A stretch of 13,492 nt of DNA. It comes from SIG459 sp045631645. GTDB lineage: Bacteria; Bacillota; Clostridia; Oscillospirales; Oscillospiraceae. This document shows, piece after piece, positions 1 to 7,554 of this stretch. The notes under the pieces were generated by a model. It saw only the letters and a list, made by a program, of their open reading frames with translations. It had not been told where the DNA came from and did no database searches. Each line of letters starts with the position of its first letter. Position 1 is the first letter of the stretch. The DNA is taken from the NCBI GenBank assembly GCA_045631645.1, contig JAZQVC010000023.1, positions 1 through 13,492 on the forward strand. The letters run 5' to 3'. The translations under genes and the position numbers were made by a program.

Positions 1-8
1 AGGGAAGC

Positions 9-1208
9 TTACTTGGTAACAAGCTCCTTGGTGTCGCGTGCGATCATGAGCTCTTCGTTGGTGGCAATGACGAATACCTTTACGGGGCTGTCATCGGTGG
101 AGATGAGGTGCTCATCTTCGCGGATAGCATTGCGCTCTGCGTCAATCTTAACGCCCATGTACTCGAGACCCTTGCAGATTTCGGCACGGGTGGTGATGCC
201 GTTTTCGCCAACACCTGCGGTGAAGACGATAGCATCGCAGCCGCCCATAGCAGCAGCGTAAGCGCCGATGTACTTTCTTACTTCGTAGTGGAACTTATCG
301 AGAGCCAGCTGAGCGCGCTCATTGCCTTCGGCAGCGGCGGCTTCCAGATCGCGGAAGTCGGAGGAAACGCCGGAGATACCCAGAACGCCGGACTTCTTGT
401 TGAGGATGTTCATCATCTCTTCGATGCTGTAGCCGTAACGACCCATCAGGTACTCAATGATGGTGCCATCGATATCGCCGCAGCGGGTTCCCATGGGAAC
501 ACCGGCGAGAGGTCCAAGACCCATGGTGGTGTCAACGCACTTGCCGTCGATGCAAGCGGAGAGGGAGGAACCGTTGCCCAGGTGGCAGCAGATAACCTTG
601 CTGTGCTCGGGGTTGCCAAGCATATCAACAGCGCGGGCGGAAACATAGCGGTGAGAGGTGCCGTGGAAGCCGTAGCGACGAACCTGGTCCTTCTCGTAGT
701 ACTCATAGGGGATAGCGTAGGTATATGCCTGTGCGGGCATGGTCATGTGGAAAGCGGTGTCGAAAACAGCAACCTGGGGAGTGGCGGGCATAACAGCCTG
801 GCAAGCCTTGATACCCATGAGGTTAGCGGGGTTGTGGAGAGGTCCGAGGGGGAAGCACTTTTTGATTGCTTCTTCGCAAGCATCGTCAACAATGCAGGAT
901 GCGGTGAATTCCATACCGCCGTGGAGAACGCGGTGGCCGCAAGCATCGATCTCTTCCATGGAAGCGACAACGCCGTTTTCTGCATCAACGAGAGCCTTCA
1001 GAACAGCCTGGATAGCCTCGGAGTGGGTGGGCATAGAAACGGGCTCAGCCTTGATCTGTGCCTTGCCTTCGATCTGGGGCTTATAGGTGAAGAGACCGTC
1101 GATACCGATGCGCTCGCATATACCCTTTGCGAGAATGGACTCATTGTCCATGTCCATCAGCTGATACTTGAGAGAAGAGCTGCCTGCGTTAATAACAAGA
1201 ATTTTCAT
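9..1208 (-). CDS. ackA: Acetate kinase
   Basis: Cytosolic enzyme of the ASKHA kinase fold that interconverts acetate + ATP and acetyl phosphate + ADP. With phosphotransacetylase it gives the main fermentative ATP-yielding route from acetyl-CoA. The 399-residue length is typical of the family. Visible motifs are the N-terminal VINAGSSSLKYQL with Asn7, GHRVLHGG with Arg93, VAVFDTAFH with Asp150, FHGTSH with His182, HLGNGSS, MGTRCGDID with Arg242, the FTAGVGENG adenosine-binding loop and ATNEE with Glu385. These match the known substrate- and metal-binding residues. The start at 1208 is supported by a purine-rich ribosome binding site (minus-strand GGAAGG, bases 1218-1223) nine bases upstream. 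No pta gene is seen in the window. It is transcribed divergently from tmcAL, which also uses acetate. Identification is very secure. Confidence 0.98.
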   Translation of the reverse strand: MKILVINAGSSSLKYQLMDMDNESILAKGICERIGIDGLFTYKPQIEGKAQIKAEPVSMPTHSEAIQAVLKALVDAENGVVASMEEIDACGHRVLHGGMEFTASCIVDDACEEAIKKCFPLGPLHNPANLMGIKACQAVMPATPQVAVFDTAFHMTMPAQAYTYAIPYEYYEKDQVRRYGFHGTSHRYVSARAVDMLGNPEHSKVICCHLGNGSSLSACIDGKCVDTTMGLGPLAGVPMGTRCGDIDGTIIEYLMGRYGYSIEEMMNILNKKSGVLGISGVSSDFRDLEAAAAEGNERAQLALDKFHYEVRKYIGAYAAAMGGCDAIVFTAGVGENGITTRAEICKGLEYMGVKIDAERNAIREDEHLISTDDSPVKVFVIATNEELMIARDTKELVTK

Positions 1209-1251
1209 TTTTGCTTTCCTTCCTTATTGTAATTATTTAAATTTCCTGTAA

Positions 1252-1279
1252 AATATAAAAGTACACCATTGCATACCAA
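1252..1279 (-). promoter_or_regulatory. Candidate ackA promoter in the divergent spacer
   Basis: On the minus strand TTGGTA (1274-1279) and TATATT (1252-1257) are separated by 16 bases and would start transcription about 35 bases before the ackA start codon. They match the sigma-A consensus at 4/6 and 5/6. A weaker minus-strand pair is TTGTTT (1307-1312) with TAAAAT (1285-1290). On the plus strand I find only a poor pair for tmcAL, TTGCAT (1269-1274) with TACATT (1292-1297) at 17-base spacing. The 131-base spacer is very AT-rich, as expected for a divergent promoter region. Confidence 0.4.
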
Positions 1280-1329
1280 CTTACATTTTAATACATTATT
1301 TTTGAAAAACAAGAGTTTTTTACCTTTTT

Positions 1330-1335
1330 GGAGAG
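1330..1335 (+). promoter_or_regulatory. Ribosome binding site that fixes the tmcAL start
   Basis: GGAGAG at 1330-1335 lies four bases before the ATG at 1340. It overlaps the upstream in-frame TTG at 1328, so that TTG cannot be the start. This places the start at the Met that begins the conserved TmcAL N-terminus. Confidence 0.7.
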
Positions 1336-1339
1336 CTTT

Positions 1340-2539
1340 ATGAACATTTTTGGCATTATTTCGGAATATAATCCCTTTCATATGGGGCATAAACATCATA
1401 TTGACCAAAGCAGAGCGCTCCTTGGAGAAGATAGCGGAGTAATTTGCGTTATGAGCGGCAATTTTGTCCAGCGTGGAGAAGCCGCCGCATTTACAAAAAA
1501 TGCCCGTGCTGAGTGCGCAATACGTGGCGGAGCTGACCTTGTGCTGGAGCTTCCATTGCCTTGGGCAATTTCCTCGGCGGAAGGCTTTGCAAGGGGAGCG
1601 GTTGGGATTTTAGATGCCTGCGGTGTTGTGAGCCATATCTCCTTTGGCAGCGAAAGCGGCAATGTTGAGGTGCTGGATGATATTGCAAAGCTATTGCTTG
1701 CGCCTGAATTGGATGCTATAATAAAAGACACTCTTTCGGGAGGTATGTCCTATGCGGCTGCACGCCAGATGGCTGTGGAAAAGCTTGCGGGCAAAGCCCT
1801 TCCAGAAATGAGAAGCCCCAACAATATTCTCGGAATCGAGTATATAAAGGCGCTTTATGACCTGCGCTCGGCAATAAAACCTGTTACCATTGCGAGAATC
1901 GGAGCAGGTCATGACCAGAGCGGAGGCGGAGATTATCCCTCTGCGTCGGAACTGAGAAAGCGCCTCGGCAGGGGAGAGAGCGTGCTTTCAAATATGCCAG
2001 TTGAATGTGCCAGTATTCTTGAGCGGGAAATGCATAACGGACGCGGACCAGTTATGGGTGGCGCTTTGGACACTGCAATTATCTCCCGACTGCGTATGTT
2101 GCCGGAAGAGGTATACGAGGCTCTTCCCGATGGCGGGGAGGGACTTGGTCTGCGCCTTTGCCGCGCTGCGAAAACCGAAGTCAGCGTTGATGCAGTTATT
2201 GCCGCAGCTGCCACAAAGCGTTATGCCCTCAGCAGACTGCGCAGAATGATAATGTGTGCCGCTCTGGGAATAAGCTCAAGCGCCGGAGAAGGAATACCGC
2301 CTTATATCCGTGTTCTTGCTGCAAATGAAAAAGGCTGCGCCATTTTGAAAAAAATGAAGGAGAGAGCGTCTCTTCCTGTTATTACAAAGCCGGCTGAAAT
2401 AAATTCTCTTGACCGTGAGGCAAAAGCATGCTTCGCTCTTGAGTCGGCTGCTACGGATCTTTTCGTTCTTGGCTTTTCCGCAAGGGAAGAGCGCAGGGGC
2501 GACAGGGACTATAGGATGAGTCCCGTTATCATTAAATAA
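1340..2539 (+). CDS. tmcAL: tRNA(Met) cytidine acetate ligase TmcAL (YlbM family)
   Basis: Cytosolic tRNA-modifying enzyme. The family activates acetate with ATP to acetyl-AMP and transfers the acetyl group to the wobble cytidine (C34) of elongator tRNA-Met, giving ac4C. It does not use acetyl-CoA. From the ATG at 1340 the protein is 399 residues, close to the roughly 400 usual for the family. The N-terminus IISEYNPFHMGH carries the HxGH nucleotidyltransferase motif at residues 14-17. Further family blocks follow: VMSGNFVQRGE, a GGADLVLELPLPW segment, SFGSESGN, SPNNILGIEYIKAL and the SASELRKRL substrate segment. The C-terminal third is less conserved. The lipoprotein gene starts 14 bases downstream, so the two are probably cotranscribed. 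Codon use is less biased than in the neighbouring prfA and ftsK genes, which suggests modest expression. The divergent partner is acetate kinase, so both genes use the same small substrate. Confidence 0.94.
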   Translation: MNIFGIISEYNPFHMGHKHHIDQSRALLGEDSGVICVMSGNFVQRGEAAAFTKNARAECAIRGGADLVLELPLPWAISSAEGFARGAVGILDACGVVSHISFGSESGNVEVLDDIAKLLLAPELDAIIKDTLSGGMSYAAARQMAVEKLAGKALPEMRSPNNILGIEYIKALYDLRSAIKPVTIARIGAGHDQSGGGDYPSASELRKRLGRGESVLSNMPVECASILEREMHNGRGPVMGGALDTAIISRLRMLPEEVYEALPDGGEGLGLRLCRAAKTEVSVDAVIAAAATKRYALSRLRRMIMCAALGISSSAGEGIPPYIRVLAANEKGCAILKKMKERASLPVITKPAEINSLDREAKACFALESAATDLFVLGFSAREERRGDRDYRMSPVIIK

Positions 2540-2553
2540 TTTTCGGAGGAAAA

Positions 2554-3720
2554 ATGAAAAAGCTGCTGATTGTTTTTCTTATAATTTGCATATGCTTCTC
2601 TATGTCTGCCTGCGGTGACAAGGAAGAGCCAAACCCCATCATCCGCATAGGCGTGTTCGAACCCTTCAGCGGAACCGACGGCACTATGGGAATGAAGGAA
2701 ACTCTGGGAATTCAGTATGCCCATTATGTTCAGCCCACTGTTAAAATAAACGGACAGACTTATGATGTTGAGCTGGTTTATGCGGATAATGCTTCTTCCA
2801 AGTCTCAGGCTGCGCAGGTTGCGGAAAACCTTCTTGAAGAAGATGTTGTTATGGTTCTCGGCTCTTATGGCAGTGATTATTCTCTTGCTGCAGCACCTAG
2901 CTTTGAAAAAGCGGGAGTAGCTGTTTTGGGTATAAGCTGCACTGCTCCTACGATAACAGAAAATTATGATTGTTACTATAGAATCTGCATTCAGGATTCC
3001 CATCAGGGAGCGGCACTTGCCAACTTCGCATATACCGAAATCGGCGCTACCAAGGTTCTTTGCCTTGCTCAGGTGGGAAATGAGTATGCTCAGGGTCTTT
3101 CAAACGGATTTAAGAGCGCTGCTGCACAGTTCGATATTGATGTTGTAAAGGTTGATTTTCCGGAAAGCTGCACCGATTTCACCCCCTATCTCAGCGCCAT
3201 CGCCGAGCAGGGAATTGACGCCGTTTTTGCTCCGTGCTCAGTTCGCTACGGAAAGCTGATAGTTGAGGCAATGGGCACGCTTGAAGAGGCGGTGCCTGTT
3301 TTTGGCGGAGATACATGGGATAGCGACGCTATAAGAGACTGCGCTATAGGCAAAAACTTCAGAATTTATACCTCAACGTTTTATGCCGAGGGTGGCAGCG
3401 CTAGCTTTGAAAACGGCTATAAGCAGTGGCTTGAGGAAAATGATAATGCTCTTGCCAGCAACGGGGGCACTTACGATGTAGCTGCGGTAACCGTCATGGG
3501 ATATGATGCATATAACCTTGCTCTTGCGGCAATCAGCAAGGCGGGTAGCACCCATCATGCGGATATTCTTGCGATGATGCCCAATGTGGGAAGCAGCGGA
3601 GTATGCGGACTTATCAATTTTGATGATACCGGCGATGCAATACGCAACTCCATCTACATAAAGCGCGCCGATACGGAAGTTCCTCTTTGGAAATACGTTA
3701 AAAATCAGAAAATTGGATGA
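2554..3720 (+). CDS. ABC-type solute-binding lipoprotein, branched-chain amino acid (LivJ) type
   Basis: Predicted extracellular substrate-binding lipoprotein of the type 1 periplasmic-binding fold (Peripla_BP_6, LivJ/LivK-like), 388 residues. It has a lysine-led hydrophobic signal peptide and a lipobox ending MSAC, with Cys20 as the expected lipidated residue, although Met at -3 is not the classical Leu. Family features include the opening strand IRIGVFEPFSG, the GSYGSDYSLAAAPSFEKAGV block, FRIYTSTFYAEG in the second lobe and a C-terminal NFDDTGDA segment. The ligand cannot be read from sequence: leucine-type amino acids, amides and other small ligands are all possible. No permease (LivHM) or ATPase (LivGF) gene lies in the window. 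The start is set by the strong site CGGAGGA at 2544-2550. A strong terminator follows immediately, so the gene closes the tmcAL unit. Confidence 0.88.
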   Translation: MKKLLIVFLIICICFSMSACGDKEEPNPIIRIGVFEPFSGTDGTMGMKETLGIQYAHYVQPTVKINGQTYDVELVYADNASSKSQAAQVAENLLEEDVVMVLGSYGSDYSLAAAPSFEKAGVAVLGISCTAPTITENYDCYYRICIQDSHQGAALANFAYTEIGATKVLCLAQVGNEYAQGLSNGFKSAAAQFDIDVVKVDFPESCTDFTPYLSAIAEQGIDAVFAPCSVRYGKLIVEAMGTLEEAVPVFGGDTWDSDAIRDCAIGKNFRIYTSTFYAEGGSASFENGYKQWLEENDNALASNGGTYDVAAVTVMGYDAYNLALAAISKAGSTHHADILAMMPNVGSSGVCGLINFDDTGDAIRNSIYIKRADTEVPLWKYVKNQKIG

Positions 3721-3725
3721 CAATA

Positions 3726-3767
3726 AAAGAGCACGGGAAAAGGAATCGTTCCCGTGCTCTTTCGTCA
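3726..3767 (+). terminator. Rho-independent terminator after the lipoprotein gene
   Basis: A perfect 14-bp stem is formed by 3726-3739 and 3749-3762 around a nine-base loop. Its GC-rich core is GCACGGG/CCCGTGC. A CTTTCGTCATTTTT tract follows. It starts six bases after the lipoprotein stop codon and separates that unit from prfA. Confidence 0.9.
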
Positions 3768-3829
3768 TTTTTGACAAAATAAATGTCCGTGCACGCAAAA
3801 CAAATGTTTCCCAACGGTGGCGTTTTGGG

Positions 3830-3858
3830 TTTACAAAGGTAACACTTTGTGTTAAAAT
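3830..3858 (+). promoter_or_regulatory. Promoter of the prfA operon (sigma-A type)
   Basis: TTTACA (3830-3835) and TAAAAT (3853-3858) are separated by exactly 17 bases, each matching the vegetative consensus at 5/6. Transcription would start near 3865, about 37 bases before prfA. A perfect TATAAT lies further on at 3874-3879, preceded 16 bases upstream by TTAAAA (3852-3857). It could be a second, more proximal promoter that overlaps the first. Confidence 0.7.
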
Positions 3859-3862
3859 AACA
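3840..3862 (+). repeat. Nested inverted repeats over the prfA promoter (candidate operator)
   Basis: Three half-sites sit in alternating orientation: TAACA at 3840-3844, TGTTA at 3850-3854 and TAACA at 3858-3862. The first two form a perfect palindrome with 6-bp arms and a TTT centre (3840-3854). The last two form a second perfect repeat with 5-bp arms and an AAA centre (3850-3862). The block fills the promoter spacer and covers the -10 element, a classical position for a repressor site. No regulator is identified. Confidence 0.4.
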
Positions 3863-3901
3863 AACTGTTGCAGTATAATGATTTAAAGAGGTAGCAAGGC
3901 G

Positions 3902-4969
3902 ATGTTTGATAAGCTCCGTCAGCTGGAAGAAAAGTTCATAGAGCTTGAAGAGCGCATGGGAACACCTGAGGTTTATTCGGATCCTGCTGCCTATGCAAAA
4001 TGCGCAAGAGAGCAGAAGGAACTCAGCCCCATCGTTGAGTGTTACCGCCGCTATGTCCGCTTTTCTCAGGACGCCGAAGATGCGCAGCTTCTTATGGAAG
4101 ATGCTGAGATGCGCGAGTTTGCTCAGGAAGAATATGCTGAGGCGAAGCTGGGAGCGGAAAACTGCGTCGAGGAGCTGAAGATACTGCTTTTGCCCAAAGA
4201 CCCCAACGATTCCAGAAACGTAATCATGGAAATTCGCGGAGGTGTTGGCGGCGAGGAAGGTATGCTTTTTGCGGCCAATCTTTTCCGTATGTATTCCATG
4301 TATGTTGAGCGTCGCGGCTGGAAAATTGATATTGTCAATCTTAACGATACAGAACTTGGTGGTATAAAGGAAATCAGCTTCGTGGTTGAAGGTGAAGGAG
4401 CATGGTCTCGCCTCAAGTTTGAAGCTGGCGGCCACAGAGTTCAGCGCGTACCCGAAACTGAAAGCGGCGGAAGAATTCATACCAGTGCCGCAACCGTTGC
4501 AGTGCTTCCCGAGGCGGAGGATGTTGAGTTTGATATTGACCCCAAGGATCTGCAGATAGACACCTACCGTTCCAGCGGTGCGGGCGGCCAGCACGTTAAT
4601 AAAACCGAAAGCGCAATCCGCATAACCCATATCCCAACTGGCACCGTCGTTGAGTGCCAGGATGAGCGCAGTCAGCATAAAAACAAGGACAAGGCCATGA
4701 AAATTCTCCGCTCCAAGCTTTATGAGGCGGAGCAGGCTCGTCAGCACGCCGCAATCGCAGCTGAACGCAAGAGCCAGGTAGGCTCCGGCGACAGAAGCGA
4801 GAGAGTGCGCACCTATAACTTCCCTCAGAACAGAGTCACCGACCACCGTCTCAGCGGAGACAGCAAAAACTTCAATATTGCTGCTATTATCAACGGCGAT
4901 TTGGATGAGCTCATAGATGCTCTTGTCACTATGGATCAGGCGGAGAAGCTGAAAAACAATGAAAACTGA
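3902..4969 (+). CDS. prfA: Peptide chain release factor 1 (RF1)
   Basis: Class I release factor that recognises UAA and UAG in the ribosomal A site and triggers hydrolysis of the finished peptide. The length, 355 residues, is standard. An N-terminal helical domain (about 1-100) is followed by the stop-recognition domain, with the codon-reading tripeptide Pro-Glu-Thr at 184-186 in RVPETESGGRIHTS. This marks RF1 rather than RF2, which carries SPF. The catalytic GGQ loop is at 228-230 within SSGAGGQHVNKTES, and a basic C-terminal domain follows. The ribosome binding site AAGAGGT at 3886-3892 precedes the ATG by nine bases. The next gene overlaps its 3' end by 11 bases. The methyltransferase gene prmC, which modifies the GGQ glutamine and commonly sits next to prfA, is not here. 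Confidence 0.98.
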   Translation: MFDKLRQLEEKFIELEERMGTPEVYSDPAAYAKCAREQKELSPIVECYRRYVRFSQDAEDAQLLMEDAEMREFAQEEYAEAKLGAENCVEELKILLLPKDPNDSRNVIMEIRGGVGGEEGMLFAANLFRMYSMYVERRGWKIDIVNLNDTELGGIKEISFVVEGEGAWSRLKFEAGGHRVQRVPETESGGRIHTSAATVAVLPEAEDVEFDIDPKDLQIDTYRSSGAGGQHVNKTESAIRITHIPTGTVVECQDERSQHKNKDKAMKILRSKLYEAEQARQHAAIAAERKSQVGSGDRSERVRTYNFPQNRVTDHRLSGDSKNFNIAAIINGDLDELIDALVTMDQAEKLKNNEN

Positions 4970-6167
4970 GATAATAACAAAGAATATTCCGCTGGCATCG
5001 GAGATAATTTCCCGCGGAGGTCTTGTAGCTGTTCCGACGGAAACAGTTTATGGCCTTGCAGGTAACGGATTGAACGAAGATGCCGTTAAGGAGATATATT
5101 CCGTCAAGGGAAGACCGGAAGTGAAGGCTCTTTCTCTTATGGTTCCCGGTAAGGAAGCCATGGAGGAATATTGCGAAGATGTTCCCAAGGCTGCCTACGC
5201 ATTGGCGGAAAAATTCTGGCCGGGTCCTCTCACCATAATTTTGAAAAGCAAGGACTGCGTTCCCGAAATTGTTCGCGCAGGCGGCGCCACTGTGGGGCTG
5301 CGCTGTCCCGACCATAGCCTGACTCTTGAACTGCTTAAAAGCTGTGCGCTGCCTCTTGCTGCGCCCTCTGCCAACCCAAGCGGAGAGCCAAGCCCCAAGA
5401 ATGCAGCCAAGGTTCTTGAATACTTCGATGGAAAAATCGGAGCTGTTCTGGACGGCGGCGAGTGCGGAATAGGCACAGAGTCCACCATCATAGATATGTC
5501 CCAAAGTCCTTATCGCATTTTGAGAAAAGGCGCTTTGGAAGAAAAAGAAATCAGCAAAGCCCTTGCCGACAGCATGACTCTCGTGGGTATAACCGGCGGC
5601 AGTGGCTGCGGCAAGACAACTGCTCTTAAGGTTCTTGAAAAAATGGGCGCTCTCATCGTGGATGCGGACGAGGTTTATCATACTCTCTGCGGAGAAAGCG
5701 AAGGCATGAGAGCCGAGCTTACCCAGCGCTTTGGAGAAGTTTATAAGGATGGTAAGCTGGATAGAAAAGCCCTTGGCGCTATCGTGTTTTCTGATAGCGA
5801 GGCTCTTAAGCGGCTGAATAAAATAACCCATAAATATGTTAGTGAAGAAATACAGCGCCGACTTGAACGCCATGCGATGAATGGCGGAAACTTGGCCGCC
5901 ATAGATGCAATTGCCCTTTTGGAAGGGGCATTTGCAAAACGCACTGCCTTTAATGTTGCCGTAACGGCACCAACGGAAGAGCGCGTGCAAAGACTTTTGC
6001 TGCGGGAGGGCATAAGCGAAGAATATGCCCGAAACCGTATAGCCGCCCAGCGCCCCAATGAGTATTTCAGCGAAAATTGCGATTATACTCTTCATAACGG
6101 AGGCACTCGGGAGGAATTTGAGTGTGTTTGTAATAAATTTTTCGCGGAGGTATTGAAAAATGTCTGA
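4959..6167 (+). CDS. Fused threonylcarbamoyl-AMP synthase (TsaC/Sua5) and dephospho-CoA kinase (CoaE)
   Basis: One 402-codon frame joins two complete enzymes. Residues 1 to about 200 are a YrdC/TsaC domain, which makes threonylcarbamoyl-AMP from threonine, bicarbonate and ATP for t6A at tRNA position 37. Visible blocks are PTETVYGLAGNG (26-37), KGRP (50-53), FWPGPLTIIL, VGLRCPDH, APSANPSGEPSP (135-146) and STIID (175-179). Residues 206-402 are dephospho-CoA kinase, the last CoA step, with P-loop GGSGCGKT (213-220), DADEVYH (235-241), KITHKYV, ALLEG in place of the usual PLLFE block, and ARNRIAAQRP. Met206 (base 5574) is where a free CoaE would begin, but no ribosome binding site precedes it and no stop separates the domains. 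The Sua5 C-terminal domain is absent. The gene overlaps prfA by 11 bases and the aminopeptidase gene by 8, suggesting translational coupling. Domain assignments are secure; the fusion assumes an error-free sequence. Confidence 0.93.
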   Translation: MKTEIITKNIPLASEIISRGGLVAVPTETVYGLAGNGLNEDAVKEIYSVKGRPEVKALSLMVPGKEAMEEYCEDVPKAAYALAEKFWPGPLTIILKSKDCVPEIVRAGGATVGLRCPDHSLTLELLKSCALPLAAPSANPSGEPSPKNAAKVLEYFDGKIGAVLDGGECGIGTESTIIDMSQSPYRILRKGALEEKEISKALADSMTLVGITGGSGCGKTTALKVLEKMGALIVDADEVYHTLCGESEGMRAELTQRFGEVYKDGKLDRKALGAIVFSDSEALKRLNKITHKYVSEEIQRRLERHAMNGGNLAAIDAIALLEGAFAKRTAFNVAVTAPTEERVQRLLLREGISEEYARNRIAAQRPNEYFSENCDYTLHNGGTREEFECVCNKFFAEVLKNV

Positions 6168-7548
6168 TAACAAAGAACTTAGAGAGAAACTGTTTTATGA
6201 GCAGAAGAACGGTTATGACCTTATAGACACCGAAGAGCGCATCGCTCTTGAGGAGTTTTGCGAGGGCTATAAGGTTTATCTTGATAACGCACGCACCGAG
6301 CGCGAGGCTGTAAACGAGGCCATTCGTCTTGCTGAGGCTAAAGGCTTTGTTCCCTATACCTACGGTATGGAAGTCAAGCCCGGCATGAAGCTTTATCGCA
6401 ATAACCGCGGCAAGGGACTTATGCTGGCCGTTATCGGCAGCAAGAGCCTTGCTGAAGGCATTAACATTGCTGCTGCCCATGTTGACGCTCCCCGTCTCGA
6501 TCTTAAGCAGATTCCTCTCCACGAGGACAGCGAGCTTGCTTATTTCAGAACCCACTATTATGGTGGCATCAAAAAGTATCAGTGGCTGGCAATTCCTCTG
6601 GAACTCCATGGTGTTGTAACTCTTAAAAACGGAGAGAATGTTGAAATTGTTATCGGCAAGGATCCCTCCGATCCTCAGCTTGTTATCACCGATGTTCTGC
6701 CCCATCTGGCAAAGGATCAGCTCAGCAAGAGCGCAACTGAAATTATTGCAGCTGAGAAAATGAACATCCTCCTGGGCTCTGTTCCCTACGATGATGAGGG
6801 CAGCGAGCGCGTGAAGCTGGCAATTATGAGCCTTCTCAATGATACATACGGCATCACCGAGGAAGATTTCCTCTCTGCCGAAATTCAGGCCGTTCCCTCT
6901 TATCCCACCCGTGACGTAGGTCTTGACCGCAGCTTCATTGGTGGCTACGGCCATGATGACCGTGTTTGCGCATACTGCGAACTGCAGGCTATACTTTCTC
7001 TGGAGGCACCCGAACACACCGCTTTCTGCATCCTTGCCGACAAGGAAGAGACCGGCTCTGAAGGCACTTCCGGCATGCAGAGCCAGGCATTTGAATGCTT
7101 TGTTGAAGATCTCTGCGAGGCTCAGGGCGTAGCTCTGCGTCATTGTTTCGCAAACAGCTTCTGCCTCAGCGCCGACGTTTGCAATGCCTATGATCCTATG
7201 TTTGCAGAGATAAGCGAAAAGAGAAGCAATGCCAAGTGCAATTACGGTATGGGCATCCTTAAGTTCACCGGAAGAGCCGGCAAGGGCGGCACCAATGATG
7301 CAGATGCAGAGACCGTTGGCAAGCTGAGAAGAATTTTCGATGAAAACAATGTTGTTTGGCAGATGGGCACCCTCGGTAAGGTTGACCAGGGCGGCGGCGG
7401 CACTGTTGCTCTCTTCATGTCCCGCAGAAATATTGCCACCATTGATGCAGGCGTTCCCGTCCTCAGCATGCACGCTCCCTTTGAACTCGTTACCAAGTTC
7501 GATACTTATATGACCTATAAGGGCGTAAAGGCAATTTACGAAAACTAA
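6160..7548 (+). CDS. apeB: M18 family metallo-aminopeptidase
   Basis: Cytosolic dinuclear zinc (or cobalt) aminopeptidase that removes N-terminal residues from peptides, often acidic ones in this family. It is 462 residues long, usual for bacterial M18 enzymes. The metal and catalytic residues are recognisable: His107 and Asp109 in AAHVDAPR, the bridging Asp266 in GYGHDDRVCAY, the Glu296-Glu297 pair in DKEETGSEGTSG, Asp339 in SADVCNAYDP and His438 in SMHAPFE near the C-terminus. The YYGGIKKYQW and VDQGGGGTVA blocks are also typical. The strong site GGAGG at 6146-6150 lies nine bases before the ATG, and the first eight bases overlap the preceding gene. It is the last gene before a strong hairpin. 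Substrate preference cannot be read from the sequence, and the symbol is given by family only. Confidence 0.92.
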   Translation: MSDNKELREKLFYEQKNGYDLIDTEERIALEEFCEGYKVYLDNARTEREAVNEAIRLAEAKGFVPYTYGMEVKPGMKLYRNNRGKGLMLAVIGSKSLAEGINIAAAHVDAPRLDLKQIPLHEDSELAYFRTHYYGGIKKYQWLAIPLELHGVVTLKNGENVEIVIGKDPSDPQLVITDVLPHLAKDQLSKSATEIIAAEKMNILLGSVPYDDEGSERVKLAIMSLLNDTYGITEEDFLSAEIQAVPSYPTRDVGLDRSFIGGYGHDDRVCAYCELQAILSLEAPEHTAFCILADKEETGSEGTSGMQSQAFECFVEDLCEAQGVALRHCFANSFCLSADVCNAYDPMFAEISEKRSNAKCNYGMGILKFTGRAGKGGTNDADAETVGKLRRIFDENNVVWQMGTLGKVDQGGGGTVALFMSRRNIATIDAGVPVLSMHAPFELVTKFDTYMTYKGVKAIYEN

Positions 7549-7554
7549 ATTAAT

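Noticed and set aside
108..1232. 374-codon open frame on the plus strand
   Set aside because: It lies opposite acetate kinase in the codon-aligned register. The acetate kinase motifs are complete on the minus strand.
1328..1339. Upstream TTG start for tmcAL
   Set aside because: The TTG overlaps the ribosome binding site, and family homology begins at the ATG at 1340.
3771..3776. Perfect TTGACA as a -35 box
   Set aside because: No acceptable -10 element lies 16-18 bases downstream. The bases there are GC-containing (CGCAAA). It is also part of the tail of the preceding terminator.
3847..3865. Possible Rex (NADH-sensing) operator before prfA
   Set aside because: The half-sites resemble parts of TTGTTAA-N4-TTAACAA, but the TGTTA/TAACA spacing is three bases instead of six, so the Rex consensus is not met.
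5574..6167. CoaE translated separately from Met206
   Set aside because: There is no purine-rich site before base 5574 and no stop codon between the domains, so a fused product is the simpler reading.
4929..6173. 414-codon open frame on the minus strand
   Set aside because: It is the codon-aligned shadow of the tsaC-coaE fusion and shows no recognisable domain.
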